NCBI RefSeq assembly: GCF_018069565.1
Contig: NZ_JAGPNL010000007.1
Coordinates: 310,001 to 374,000, forward strand
DNA length: 64,000 nt
Source of the DNA: Streptomyces tagetis
Lineage (GTDB): Bacteria; Actinomycetota; Actinomycetes; Streptomycetales; Streptomycetaceae
Reading direction: 5' to 3'
The position numbers and the translations under genes are program-made. A model generated the notes under the pieces. That model was not told the origin of the DNA. It ran no database searches and saw only the letters and a list, made by a program, of their open reading frames with translations. This document shows, piece by piece, positions 33,035 to 42,301 of the stretch. The first letter of the stretch is position 1. Each line of letters opens with the position of its first letter.

Positions 33035-34531
33035 TCAGCGGATGTCGCCCATCAGCTCCTTGACCCGCTTGCGGTACATCCACACCGCGAGTCCGGCGAC
33101 CACGGCGAGCGTGGCCTCCAGGCCGACGATGCCCGTCTTGTCCAGGTCGACCCCGAAGAGGGACAGCAGACCGGTCGTGGCGTCGCCCGCGGTGACGGCC
33201 AGGAACCAGACGCCCATCATCTGCGAGGCGTACTTCGCCGGCGCCATCTTCGTCGTCACGGACAGCCCGACCGGGGAGAGCAGCAGCTCACCACAGGTCT
33301 GGACGAAGTAGATCGCCACGAGCCACAGCGCCGCGGCCTTGTGACCGCCGCCCGCGATGCTCAGCGGGGCCAGGAAGAGGAAGAAGGAGATGCCGACCAG
33401 CACCAGGCCGGAGGCGAACTTCACGATCGTGCTCGGCTCCTTGCCGCGCCGGTTCAGCGCCAGCCAGATCCAGGCGACGACCGGGGCCAGCGACATGATC
33501 AGGACCGGGTTGATCGACTGGTACCAGGAGACCGGGAAGTTCCAGCCCAGGACGGAGTTCTCGGCCGAGGAGTCGGCGAAGATCGACAGCGTCGAGCCGC
33601 CCTGGTCGTAGATCATCCAGAAGACCGCGGCGGCCACGAAGAACCAGATGTACGCGGACATCTTCGACTGCTCGGAGCGGTCCAGCTCCTTGTCGCGCTT
33701 GATCCGCGCCAGCACCATCACCGGGATGATCACGCCGAGCAGGGTCAGCGGGACCAGGACCCACTTCAGCGTGTAGTGGCCGCTGAAGCCGACGACCGCG
33801 TAGAAGACGACCGCGAGGGCGGCCCAGAAGGCGGCCTTGCGCAGCGTCGACACCTTCTCCTGGGCGGACAGCGGCTTCGGCACGACGCTGGACCGGGCGT
33901 CCAGGTGGCGGCTGCCCAGCAGGAACTGGACGACGCCCAGACCCATGCCGACCGCGGCCAGCGCGAAGCCCAGGTGCCAGTTGACGCTCTCGCCGATGGT
34001 GCCGATGACCAGCGGCGCCGCGAAGGCGCCCAGGTTGATGCCCATGTAGAAGACGGTGAAGCCACCGTCGCGGCGCGGGTCGTCCGGGCCCTTGTAGAGC
34101 TGGCCGACCATCGTGGAGATGTTGGCCTTGAGCAGACCCGAGCCGATCGCCACCAGCCCGAGGCCGGCGAAGAAGGTGCCGGACGCGGGCAGGGCCAGCG
34201 TCAGGTGGCCGAGCATGATGATGCCGCCGGCGATGGCGACGGTCTTGCGGGGGCCCCACACGCGGTCGCCGAACCAGCCGCCGGGCATGGCGAGCAGGTA
34301 CACCAGGGACACGTACACCGAGTAGATCGCGGTGGCCGTGGCGGCGCTCATGTGCAGGCCGCCCGGGGCGACCAGGTACAGCGGGAGGAGGGCCCTCATG
34401 CCGTAGTAGGAGAAACGCTCCCACATCTCGGTCATGAAGAGAGTGGCCAGTCCGCGGGGGTGGCCGAAGAAGGTCTTCTCGGAGCCGGGGGTGCCCGGCT
34501 GGACCGAGTCCTTCGTCAGGCTGGACGCCAT
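33035..34531 (-). CDS. POT-family proton-coupled di/tripeptide transporter
   Basis: The 498-residue protein has about 14 membrane helices. The family's E-x-x-E-R-F/Y motif is MTEMWERFSYYGMRALLPLY near residue 35, and the PTR2 signature FTVFYMGINLGAFAAPLVIG follows. POT carriers import short peptides with protons. AAGGAACGAC precedes the ATG at 34531; the frame continues upstream without protein-like sequence. It stands alone, with the two-component system divergent. Confidence 0.93.
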   Translation of the reverse strand: MASSLTKDSVQPGTPGSEKTFFGHPRGLATLFMTEMWERFSYYGMRALLPLYLVAPGGLHMSAATATAIYSVYVSLVYLLAMPGGWFGDRVWGPRKTVAIAGGIIMLGHLTLALPASGTFFAGLGLVAIGSGLLKANISTMVGQLYKGPDDPRRDGGFTVFYMGINLGAFAAPLVIGTIGESVNWHLGFALAAVGMGLGVVQFLLGSRHLDARSSVVPKPLSAQEKVSTLRKAAFWAALAVVFYAVVGFSGHYTLKWVLVPLTLLGVIIPVMVLARIKRDKELDRSEQSKMSAYIWFFVAAAVFWMIYDQGGSTLSIFADSSAENSVLGWNFPVSWYQSINPVLIMSLAPVVAWIWLALNRRGKEPSTIVKFASGLVLVGISFFLFLAPLSIAGGGHKAAALWLVAIYFVQTCGELLLSPVGLSVTTKMAPAKYASQMMGVWFLAVTAGDATTGLLSLFGVDLDKTGIVGLEATLAVVAGLAVWMYRKRVKELMGDIR

Positions 34532-35107
34532 GTCGTTCCTTGCTGGTCGGGACGCGCTCATGAGGCGATGCGCGCCCGGTGGGGGGAGCCGGCACCGGCG
34601 GCCGGCCCGTCCGACCCCACGCCTGAGGGATCGCGCCCCGGATTGCGAGGCGACGGACGGAGACCACCGGGATCCACGCTCCGGCACGCGTGCTGCGCGC
34701 GCCGGGGCCCGGCCACAGGTCATTCCTTTCAAGGCCGGCCGGAGCCGGCCCGCACACAAAAGAGACCTTCAGCGTCGAACAGATGCCAAAGGTCATTGGG
34801 TGCTACAGGCGCTGATTCACCATACGGCAGGACACCGCCCGGTATGGAAGGGATTGAGACACGGATCACAGGAGCGATCGGAACCTCACTCGACCTTTCG
34901 AAGGCCCGTTCCAGGATGTCACCCCACACCCGTAGGTCCCGGCCGGGGTCCCCGTACGCACGCGACCGCCCGGCCCGCCGGACCGCGCCCCGCCATGTCC
35001 ACCGATGTCAGGAGGTTTCACCAGCTCGCCCGAGGTGTCCGGGGACGGGCCGTCCGCGCCGTGATCACCGCCCCCTGGCCCCGTCCCGGGCGGACTACCA
35101 TCAGCCC
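34532..35107. promoter_or_regulatory. Long divergent intergenic region
   Basis: About 575 bases separate the peptide transporter and the response regulator. It holds a GGCCGGCC-centred inverted repeat near 34730-34750 and a moderately AT-rich stretch around 34755-34900 that likely contains the promoters. I found no convincing gene; the open frames on both strands have shadow-type composition. Confidence 0.45.
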
Positions 35108-35785
35108 ATGACCCGTGTACTGCTCGCCGAGGACGACGCGTCCATCTCGGAGCCGCTGGCCCGCGCACTGCGCCGGGAAGGGTACGAGGTCGAGGTGCGT
35201 GAGGACGGACCCGCCGCGCTGGACGCCGGGATGCAGGGCGGCGTCGACCTGGTCGTGCTCGACCTGGGGCTGCCCGGCATGGACGGGCTGGAGGTCGCGC
35301 GCCGGCTGCGCTCCGAGGGCCACACCGTGCCGATCCTCATCCTGACCGCCCGCGCCGACGAGGTGGACACCGTGGTCGGCCTGGACGCGGGCGCCGACGA
35401 CTACGTCACCAAGCCCTTCCGCCTCGCCGAGCTGCTCGCCCGGGTCCGCGCCCTGCTGCGGCGCGGCGCCGCCGAGCCCCAGCAGCCGCCCGCCACCCAC
35501 GGCGTGCGCATCGACGTCGAATCGCACCGGGCCTGGATGGGCGACGAGGAGCTCCAGCTCACCGCGAAGGAGTTCGACCTGCTGCGCGTGCTGGTGCGCG
35601 ACGCCGGCCGGGTCGTCACCCGCGACCAGCTCATGCGGGAGGTCTGGGACACCACCTGGTGGTCCTCGACCAAGACCCTCGACATGCACATCTCCTGGCT
35701 GCGCAAGAAGCTGGGCGACGACGCGGCGAACCCGCGCTACATCGCCACGGTGCGCGGCGTGGGCTTCCGCTTCGAGAAGAGCTGA
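35108..35785 (+). CDS. OmpR-family response regulator
   Basis: The 225-residue protein has a receiver domain with acidic pocket D9/D10, phospho-acceptor D52 (VVLDLGLPGMDG) and conserved Lys in DDYVTKPF, followed by a winged-helix DNA-binding domain (residues ~130-225, ending YIATVRGVGFRFEKS). It is paired with the histidine kinase 64 bases downstream. The signal and target genes are not evident; the divergent peptide transporter is one candidate. Confidence 0.93.
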   Translation: MTRVLLAEDDASISEPLARALRREGYEVEVREDGPAALDAGMQGGVDLVVLDLGLPGMDGLEVARRLRSEGHTVPILILTARADEVDTVVGLDAGADDYVTKPFRLAELLARVRALLRRGAAEPQQPPATHGVRIDVESHRAWMGDEELQLTAKEFDLLRVLVRDAGRVVTRDQLMREVWDTTWWSSTKTLDMHISWLRKKLGDDAANPRYIATVRGVGFRFEKS

Positions 35786-35849
35786 GCCGGGTCCCCCGCC
35801 GCCGCGGGCCGGGCGCGGGCGGCACGGGCACGAACGGGTTTGAGAGGTC

Positions 35850-37118
35850 ATGCGCCGCCGACTGATCCAGTCCACGCTCGCCGTGGTGCTCGTGGTGATC
35901 GCCGTCTTCGGCGTCTCCCTCGTCATCGTGGAGGCGCGCACCATCACCAGCACCGCCCAGGAGCGGGTGGACCTGGAGGCGGTGCGGCTGGCCGGCATCG
36001 TGGACAGCCGGCTGCTCGGCACCGGCACCGTCGACGCCGAGATCCTGAGCGAGCAGGTCTCCCGCGAACGCTACGCCGTGATCCGCATCCCCGGCCGGCC
36101 CGTCATCGAGGTCGGCAAGCAGCCCACCGGCGAGGTCCTGCGCGGCAAGGCGGTGGGGGAGGAGGGCGAGACCGTCCTCGTCGAGGAACCGCGCTCCTCG
36201 GTGACCCGGGAGGTCGGCCGGACCCTGCTGATCATCGGTCTGGTGGCGCTGCTCGCGGTGATCGCCGCGGTGCTGCTGGCGCTGCGCCAGGCCGGCCGGC
36301 TCGCCTCCCCGCTCACCGACCTCGCCGAGACCGCCGAACGCCTCGGCTCCGGCGACCCCCGCCCGCGCCACAAGCGGTACGGCGTCCCCGAGCTGGACCG
36401 GGTCGCGGACGTGCTGGACGCCTCCGCCGAGCGCATCGCCCGCATGCTCACCGCCGAACGACGGCTCGCCGCCGACGCCTCCCACCAGCTCCGCACCCCG
36501 CTGACCGCGCTGTCCATGCGGCTGGAGGAGATCACCCTCACCGACGACCCGGAGACGGTGAAGGAGGAGGCCACCATCGCGCTGACCCAGGTGGAACGCC
36601 TCACGGACGTGGTGGAGCGGCTGCTCACCAACGCCCGCGACCCGCGCAGCGGCTCCGCCGTCTCCTTCGACCTGGACGACGTGATCCAGCAGCAGATCGC
36701 CGAGTGGCGCCCCGCCTACCGCAGCGCCGGCCGGGCCATCGTCAGCTCCGGCAAACGGCACCTGACGGCCGTCGGCACGCCGGGCGCGGTGGCCCAGGTG
36801 CTCGCCGCGCTGATCGAGAACTCCCTCATGCACGGCGGCGGCACCGTCGCGCTGCGCACCCGGGTCACGGGCAACCAGGCGGTGATCGAGGTCGCCGACG
36901 AGGGTCCCGGCGTACCGGCCGACCTGGGGGCGCGGATCTTCGAGCGGACCATCAGCGGGCGCAACTCCACCGGCATCGGCCTGGCCGTCGCCCGGGACCT
37001 GGCCGAGGCGGACGGCGGGCGGCTGGAACTCCTCCAGCCCCGGCCCCCGGTCTTCGGCCTGTTCCTGTCCCGCACCTCGCCGCCGAAGAAGTCCCCGGCG
37101 GGCACCACGGTCCGCTGA
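35850..37118 (+). CDS. Sensor histidine kinase
   Basis: The 422-residue kinase has an N-terminal membrane helix (~5-27), a short ~90-residue extracytoplasmic loop, a second helix (~124-147), a HAMP linker, and the H-box DASHQLRTPLTAL with phospho-histidine H212. The ATPase part shows ENSLMHGGG (N box), DEGPGVP (G1), and STGIGLAVARDL (G2). The loop is small, so it likely senses envelope or membrane conditions. The ATG follows GAGAGG at close spacing. Confidence 0.92.
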   Translation: MRRRLIQSTLAVVLVVIAVFGVSLVIVEARTITSTAQERVDLEAVRLAGIVDSRLLGTGTVDAEILSEQVSRERYAVIRIPGRPVIEVGKQPTGEVLRGKAVGEEGETVLVEEPRSSVTREVGRTLLIIGLVALLAVIAAVLLALRQAGRLASPLTDLAETAERLGSGDPRPRHKRYGVPELDRVADVLDASAERIARMLTAERRLAADASHQLRTPLTALSMRLEEITLTDDPETVKEEATIALTQVERLTDVVERLLTNARDPRSGSAVSFDLDDVIQQQIAEWRPAYRSAGRAIVSSGKRHLTAVGTPGAVAQVLAALIENSLMHGGGTVALRTRVTGNQAVIEVADEGPGVPADLGARIFERTISGRNSTGIGLAVARDLAEADGGRLELLQPRPPVFGLFLSRTSPPKKSPAGTTVR

Positions 37119-37206
37119 CCGACGGGCCGCCGCGGCTCCGTGGGCCCGCGCCGCTCCCGGGGGACCGGGGGACCCGCGCCCTTCCCGGGAGCCCTGCGGG
37201 CCGACG

Positions 37207-37848
37207 CTACTGCCGGCGGCTCGCGCCGAGGCCGGTGGCGCCGGCGGGCCGGGCCGCGCGGGCGCTGGGCTGGGGGTGCAGCGCCGTCGCGCGCGCCTGC
37301 TCCGGCGCGGTCCGTACGGCGGCCTCGGGGGAGGGCAGCGCCCGGAAGACCCAGGTCCGGTACGACCAGAAGCGGAAGAGGGTGCCGAGACCGATGCCGA
37401 GGAACTTGAAGATGTTGCTCTGCAACGGGGTGTCCCAGCCGAAGCCGTAGGTCGCCGTGTACAGCACGCCGTTCTCGATCACCAGCCCGACCACGCTGAA
37501 CAGCAGGAACAGCGACATCTCCCGGGTGCGGTGCCCCTTCTCGCGGTCCCGGTAGGTGAAGTACCGGAAGCCCAGGTAGTTGAAGACGATCGCCACGATG
37601 GTGGCGATGACGCTCGCCCGTACCACCGGCAGGTCGCTCACGTGCCGGACGAGGTTGAAGACGAGGAGGTTGACCAGGACGCCCACGCCGCCGACCGCGC
37701 CGAACTTGGCGACCTCGGCGACCAGCCGGCCGATCCGCCCCCGCGGGACGCCGGAGGGCGCCGGGGAAGGAGCCGTGGGAGACCCCGGGGAGCCGTGTTC
37801 CATGGGCGTGCAGGCCCCCGTCCGTCGGTTGGGCATCAACTCAGTCAT
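37207..37848 (-). CDS. GtrA-family membrane protein
   Basis: The 213-residue protein has four membrane helices beginning FGAVGGVGVLVNLLVFNL and the family motif NYLGFRYFTYRDRE. GtrA-like proteins act in polyprenyl-linked sugar flipping for cell-surface polysaccharides. The C-terminus is a long basic tail. Several in-frame ATGs (37848, 37836, 37803) are possible starts and none has a strong ribosome site. It converges on the kinase gene and diverges from purK. Confidence 0.85.
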   Translation of the reverse strand: MTELMPNRRTGACTPMEHGSPGSPTAPSPAPSGVPRGRIGRLVAEVAKFGAVGGVGVLVNLLVFNLVRHVSDLPVVRASVIATIVAIVFNYLGFRYFTYRDREKGHRTREMSLFLLFSVVGLVIENGVLYTATYGFGWDTPLQSNIFKFLGIGLGTLFRFWSYRTWVFRALPSPEAAVRTAPEQARATALHPQPSARAARPAGATGLGASRRQ

Positions 37849-37956
37849 GCTAACCACCCGGACGCGCGATCTTCCTGCGGACGGCCACGGCAGACGGGGG
37901 AGCGCCCGGGGAGGGCGGAAAACCGGCCGCCCCGCGGTGGCCGATACGCTAGGGGT

Positions 37957-39096
37957 GTGACGTTCCCGGTAGTCGGCATGGTCGGCGGGGGCCAGCTCGC
38001 GCGTATGACACACGAAGCGGGCATCCCGTTGGGCATCAGGTTCAAGCTCCTCAGTGACACCCCTCAGGATTCCGCGGCACAGGTCGTGCACGAAGTCGTC
38101 GTCGGCGACTATCGAGACCTGGACACGCTGCGCGATTTCGCGAGGGGCTGCGACGTGATCACTTTCGATCACGAACACGTACCGACCGAGCATCTACGGG
38201 CGCTGGAGGCGGACGGCATCCCCGTACGCCCCGGCCCCGACGCGCTGGTGCACGCCCAGGACAAGGGCGTCATGCGCGAGAGGCTGGCCGGGATCGGCGT
38301 GCCCTGCCCGCGGCACCGGATCGTCTCCGACCCGCGGGACGTGGCGGCCTTCGCCGCCGAGGGGGACGGCTTCCCGGTCGTCCTCAAGACCGTGCGCGGC
38401 GGGTACGACGGCAAAGGCGTCTGGGTCGTCGACAGCGCCGAGGAGGCCGCCGAGCCCTTCCGCGCCGGTGTGCCCGTCCTCGCCGAGGAGAAGGTCGACT
38501 TCGTCCGCGAGCTGGCGGCCAACGTCGTCCGCTCGCCGCACGGCCAGGCCGTCGCCTACCCGGTCGTCGAGTCCCGGCAGGTCGACGGCGTCTGCGACAC
38601 CGTGATCGCCCCCGCCCCCGCCCTCGACGAGGAGCAGGCGCTGCGCGCGGAGGAGATGGCGCTGCGCATCGCCAAGGAACTCGGCGTCGTCGGCCACCTC
38701 GCCGTCGAGCTGTTCCAGACCCGTGACGGCCGCGTCCTCGTCAACGAACTGGCGATGCGCCCGCACAACTCCGGCCACTGGACCATGGACGGCGCGATCA
38801 CCAGTCAGTTCGCCAACCACGTCCGCGCCGTCCTCGACCTGCCGCTGGGCGACCCGCGCCCGCGCGCCCCCTGGACGGTCATGGTCAACGTCCTCGGCGG
38901 GGACTACCCGGACATGTACTCCGCGTACCTGCACTGCATGGCCCGCGACCCCCAGCTCAAGATCCACATGTACGGCAAGGACGTGAAGCCCGGCCGCAAG
39001 GTCGGCCACGTCAACACCTACGGCGACGACCTGGACGACGTGCTGGAGCGCGCCCGTCACGCTGCCGGCTATCTGAGAGGGACGATCACCGAATGA
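37957..39096 (+). CDS. purK: N5-carboxyaminoimidazole ribonucleotide synthase
   Basis: This ATP-grasp enzyme of 379 residues makes N5-CAIR from AIR, bicarbonate and ATP in purine synthesis. The N-terminal signature VGMVGGGQLARMTHEAG, the ATP-binding VVLKTVRGGYDGKGVWVV, and NELAMRPHNSGHWTMDG near the C-terminus are diagnostic. The GTG start at 37957 is close to a TAGGGG that might serve as -10 for a short-leader transcript. Its stop overlaps the purE start by four bases. Confidence 0.95.
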   Translation: MTFPVVGMVGGGQLARMTHEAGIPLGIRFKLLSDTPQDSAAQVVHEVVVGDYRDLDTLRDFARGCDVITFDHEHVPTEHLRALEADGIPVRPGPDALVHAQDKGVMRERLAGIGVPCPRHRIVSDPRDVAAFAAEGDGFPVVLKTVRGGYDGKGVWVVDSAEEAAEPFRAGVPVLAEEKVDFVRELAANVVRSPHGQAVAYPVVESRQVDGVCDTVIAPAPALDEEQALRAEEMALRIAKELGVVGHLAVELFQTRDGRVLVNELAMRPHNSGHWTMDGAITSQFANHVRAVLDLPLGDPRPRAPWTVMVNVLGGDYPDMYSAYLHCMARDPQLKIHMYGKDVKPGRKVGHVNTYGDDLDDVLERARHAAGYLRGTITE

Positions 39097-39614
39097 GCCC
39101 GGTCGTAGGCATCGTCATGGGGTCGGACTCCGACTGGCCCGTCATGGAGGCCGCCGCCAAGGCACTCGACGAGTTCGAGGTCGCCTACGAGGTCGACGTC
39201 GTCTCCGCGCACCGCATGCCGCACGAGATGATCGCGTACGGCGAGCAGGCCGCCGGACGCGGGCTGAAGGCGATCATCGCCGGGGCCGGGGGCGCCGCCC
39301 ACCTGCCCGGCATGCTCGCCTCCGTCACCCCGCTGCCCGTCATCGGCGTGCCCGTGCCGCTGAAGTACCTCGACGGCATGGACTCGCTGCTGTCCATCGT
39401 GCAGATGCCGGCCGGCGTCCCCGTCGCCACCGTCTCCGTCGGCGGCGCCCGCAACGCCGGGCTGCTCGCCGCGCGGATGCTCGCCGCCCACGACGAGGAG
39501 CTGCTCGCCCGGATGCGCGAGTTCCAGCAGGACCTCAACGACCAGGCCACCGAGAAGGGCAAGCGGCTGCGCTCCAAGGTCGAGGGCTCGGGCGGCTTCG
39601 GATTCGGGAAGTGA
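39093..39614 (+). CDS. purE: N5-carboxyaminoimidazole ribonucleotide mutase
   Basis: The 173-residue class I PurE converts N5-CAIR to CAIR. It shows VGIVMGSDSDWPVMEAAAK, the catalytic histidine region VVSAHRMPHEM, and the GAGGAAHLPGMLAS loop. It is coupled to purK (ATGA) and to the dipeptidase (GTGA). Confidence 0.95.
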   Translation: MSPVVGIVMGSDSDWPVMEAAAKALDEFEVAYEVDVVSAHRMPHEMIAYGEQAAGRGLKAIIAGAGGAAHLPGMLASVTPLPVIGVPVPLKYLDGMDSLLSIVQMPAGVPVATVSVGGARNAGLLAARMLAAHDEELLARMREFQQDLNDQATEKGKRLRSKVEGSGGFGFGK

Positions 39615-40798
39615 CGCCGGTGACCTCGCTGGATCAGGCCCGGGAACTGCTGCGCGAGTTCCCCGTCGCCGACGGCCACAACGACCTGCCCTGGGCACTG
39701 CGCGAACAGGTCCGCTACGACCTCGACGCCCGCGACATCGCCGCCGACCAGGCCGCCCACCTGCACACCGACATCCCCCGGCTGCGGGCCGGCGGCGTCG
39801 GCGCCCAGTTCTGGTCGGTGTACGTCCGCTCCGACCTGCCCGGCGCGGTGACCGCCACGCTGGAGCAGATCGACTGCGTACGGCAGTTGCTGGAGCGGCA
39901 TCCGCGGGACCTGCGGGCCGCGCTGACCGCCGCCGACATGGAGGCCGCGCGCGCCGAGGGCCGCATCGCCTCCCTCATGGGCGCCGAGGGCGGCCACTCC
40001 ATCGACGAGTCGCTCGCCACCCTGCGCGCCCTGTACGCGCTCGGCGTGCGCTACATGACCCTCACCCACAACGACAACGTCTCGTGGGCCGACTCCGCGA
40101 CCGACGAGCCCGGCGTGGGCGGGCTCTCCGCCTTCGGCCGCGAGGTCGTGCGCGAGATGAACCGCGAGGGCATGCTCGTCGACCTCTCGCACGTCGCCGC
40201 CACGACCATGCGGGACGCGCTGGACACCTCCGCGGCGCCGGTGATCTTCTCCCACTCCTCCGCGCGGGCCGTCTGCGACCACCCCCGCAACGTCCCCGAC
40301 GACGTGCTGGAACGGCTGCCCGCCAACGGCGGCGTGGCGATGGTGACCTTCGTGCCGAAGTTCGTGCTCCAGGCGGCCGTGGACTGGACGGCCGCCGCCG
40401 ACGAGAACATGCGCGCGCACGGCTTCCACCCGCTCGACTCCGGGCCCGAGGCGATGGCCGTGCACCACGCCTTCGAGGAGCGCTCCCCACGCCCCGTCGC
40501 CACGGTCGCCACCGTCGCCGACCACCTCGACCACATGCGCGAGGCCGCGGGCGTCGACCACATCGGCATCGGCGGCGACTACGACGGCACGCCCTTCACC
40601 CCGGACGGGCTCGGCGACGTCTCGGGCTACCCGAACCTGATCGCCGAACTCCTCGACCGCGGCTGGTCGCGCGCCGATCTGGCCAAGGTGACCTGGCAGA
40701 ACGCGGTGCGGGTGCTGGGCGCCGCCGAGGACGTCTCCCGCGAGCTGCGGGCCGCGCGCGGCCCGTCCCACGCGACCATCGCGGAGCTGGACGGCTGA
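39611..40798 (+). CDS. M19 renal-type membrane dipeptidase homologue
   Basis: The 395-residue zinc dipeptidase has the full ligand set expected of the family: DGHNDLPW (His, Asp), GAEGGHSI (bridging Glu), SHSSARAVCDHPRN (His), and GIGGDYDGTPF (Asp). M19 enzymes cleave dipeptides, some D-amino-acid dipeptides, and beta-lactams such as carbapenems. The GTG start overlaps the purE stop, so it is translated with the purine genes although no metabolic link is obvious. Confidence 0.93.
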   Translation: MTPVTSLDQARELLREFPVADGHNDLPWALREQVRYDLDARDIAADQAAHLHTDIPRLRAGGVGAQFWSVYVRSDLPGAVTATLEQIDCVRQLLERHPRDLRAALTAADMEAARAEGRIASLMGAEGGHSIDESLATLRALYALGVRYMTLTHNDNVSWADSATDEPGVGGLSAFGREVVREMNREGMLVDLSHVAATTMRDALDTSAAPVIFSHSSARAVCDHPRNVPDDVLERLPANGGVAMVTFVPKFVLQAAVDWTAAADENMRAHGFHPLDSGPEAMAVHHAFEERSPRPVATVATVADHLDHMREAAGVDHIGIGGDYDGTPFTPDGLGDVSGYPNLIAELLDRGWSRADLAKVTWQNAVRVLGAAEDVSRELRAARGPSHATIAELDG

Positions 40799-40906
40799 CG
40801 CCGGCGCGGGTGGGGCCCTCGTACACCGAACGCCCCACCCACCGGGAAGGGCCCGCCCCGTCGTGCGACGGTGACCCAAACGCACGACGACGGGACGGAG
40901 CCCGCC

Positions 40907-42295
40907 ATGGCAGATCTCCAGGACGACCTGCACATCCGCACCGAGGCCGGTGGTGTGCCCGTACCGTCGTCCGCGGAGATCCTCCCGCCCGAGCCCTGTC
41001 CGCCGATACCCAGCGCCTGCACCGGGCACGTCCCGGCCTCCGGCGCGGGGCCGGGTTCGGGCGCGGGCTCCGGGCCGGGCTCGGCGGCGGGTCCGGCTTC
41101 GGGCTCCGGGCCGGGTCCGGCTTCGGGTACGGGCTCCGGGCTGGGGCCGGCTTCGGGTACGGGCTCCGGGCTGGGGCCGGCTTCGGGTACGGGCTCCGGG
41201 CTGGGGCCGGCTTCGGGTCCGGCTCCGGGTCCGGCTGCGGGTCAGGCTTCCGGCGGTGAGGACGAGCCGACGGCCCGTGCCCGCGCCGTGCTGCGCGCCC
41301 ACCCCGTCGCCGACGGCTGCGCCGGACTGCTGCGGGCCCTCGAACGGCTCCGCTGGTACGACTACGACCTGGAACTCGGCGAGAGCGGCGTCGACGCCGA
41401 CGTGCCCCGGCTCCGCGAGGGTCGCGTGGGCGCCCAGTTCTGGGCCCTGCACCAGCCCGACGGCGTCCGGGGCGACGGGGCCGTCGCCGCCGCGCTGGAA
41501 CAGCTCGACCTCATCGGTGCCGTGGTCCGCCGCCACCCCGAGGGCCTGGCCCTGGCCCACGACGCCGGGCAGATCGCCGACGCCCGCAACCGGGGCCGCG
41601 TCGCCGTCGTGCCGGGCCCCGTCCGGGCCACCGCCCTCGCCGACAGCCTCTCCGTCCTGCGCTCCCTGCACGCCCTCGGGCTGCGCGTGCTCACCCTGAC
41701 CGGGGTGGACTGGGCGGGCGAGGCCGGGCTGACCCGGTTCGGCGAGGAGACCGTCCGCGAGATGAACCGGCTCGGCGTCGCCGCCGACCTCTCCGGCGCC
41801 TCCGCCCCCACCATCGACCGCACCCTCGACGTCTCCCGGGCCCCGGTCCTGTGCGTCCGCTCCGGCGCCGGAGCCGTGCGCGCGCACCCGGACAACCTCC
41901 CCGACGACCTCCTGGCCCGCCTCGGCGCGGCCGGGGGCCTGTGCATGGTGCCGCTGGCCGCCGAGCAGAGCGGCCCGACCGTCCGCGACGTCGCCGACCA
42001 CCTCGACCACGTCCGCGCGGTGGCCGGCCCGCACGCCGTCGGCCTCTCCGGCACCTACGACACCGGCACCGCCCACCCCCTGGAGCTGGGCGACCCCACC
42101 GGCTACCCGCGCCTCATCGCCGAGCTGCTCCGCCGGGACTGGCCCGAGTCCGACATCGCCCTGCTGACCTGGGGCAACGTCCAGCGCGTGCTGCGCGCCG
42201 TCACCTTCACCGCCCGAGCCGCGCAACAACGCCGGGACCCCTCCACGGCGACCCACGCGGACCTGGACGGGCGCCGGGCACCCGGCATTCCGTAG
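40907..42295 (+). CDS. Degenerate M19 dipeptidase paralogue with Gly/Ser-rich linker
   Basis: This 462-residue protein has a ~90-residue unique N-terminus, a Gly/Ser/Pro/Ala-rich linker encoded by 30-bp repeats (residues ~65-110), and then a complete M19-like domain that aligns with the upstream dipeptidase (VPRLREGRVGAQFWALHQPD; DLPTGYPRLIAELLRRDWPE-like end). All zinc ligands are changed: the HxD site reads ADGCAGLL, the bridging Glu region reads VVPGPVRA, the His site CVRSGAGA, and the Asp site LSGTYDTG. It is almost certainly catalytically dead and may bind peptides or the active paralogue. The ATG at 40907 has GGAG six bases upstream; a GTG at 40871 is an alternative. Confidence 0.85.
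   Translation: MADLQDDLHIRTEAGGVPVPSSAEILPPEPCPPIPSACTGHVPASGAGPGSGAGSGPGSAAGPASGSGPGPASGTGSGLGPASGTGSGLGPASGTGSGLGPASGPAPGPAAGQASGGEDEPTARARAVLRAHPVADGCAGLLRALERLRWYDYDLELGESGVDADVPRLREGRVGAQFWALHQPDGVRGDGAVAAALEQLDLIGAVVRRHPEGLALAHDAGQIADARNRGRVAVVPGPVRATALADSLSVLRSLHALGLRVLTLTGVDWAGEAGLTRFGEETVREMNRLGVAADLSGASAPTIDRTLDVSRAPVLCVRSGAGAVRAHPDNLPDDLLARLGAAGGLCMVPLAAEQSGPTVRDVADHLDHVRAVAGPHAVGLSGTYDTGTAHPLELGDPTGYPRLIAELLRRDWPESDIALLTWGNVQRVLRAVTFTARAAQQRRDPSTATHADLDGRRAPGIP
41101..41220 (+). repeat. Four in-frame 30-bp tandem repeats
   Basis: Units start at 41101, 41131, 41161 and 41191. The last three are identical except at the final base or two, and the first differs at three positions. 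They encode the decapeptide GSGLGPASGT. Confidence 0.9.
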
Positions 42296-42301
42296 CGCCC
42301 C

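Noticed and set aside
36716..37108. Minus-strand small frame within the histidine kinase 3' end
   Set aside because: Antisense shadow; no ribosome site or domain.
39185..42256. 1023-residue minus-strand frame antisense to purE and both dipeptidases
   Set aside because: Antisense shadow; the plus-strand genes have clear families and overlapping starts.
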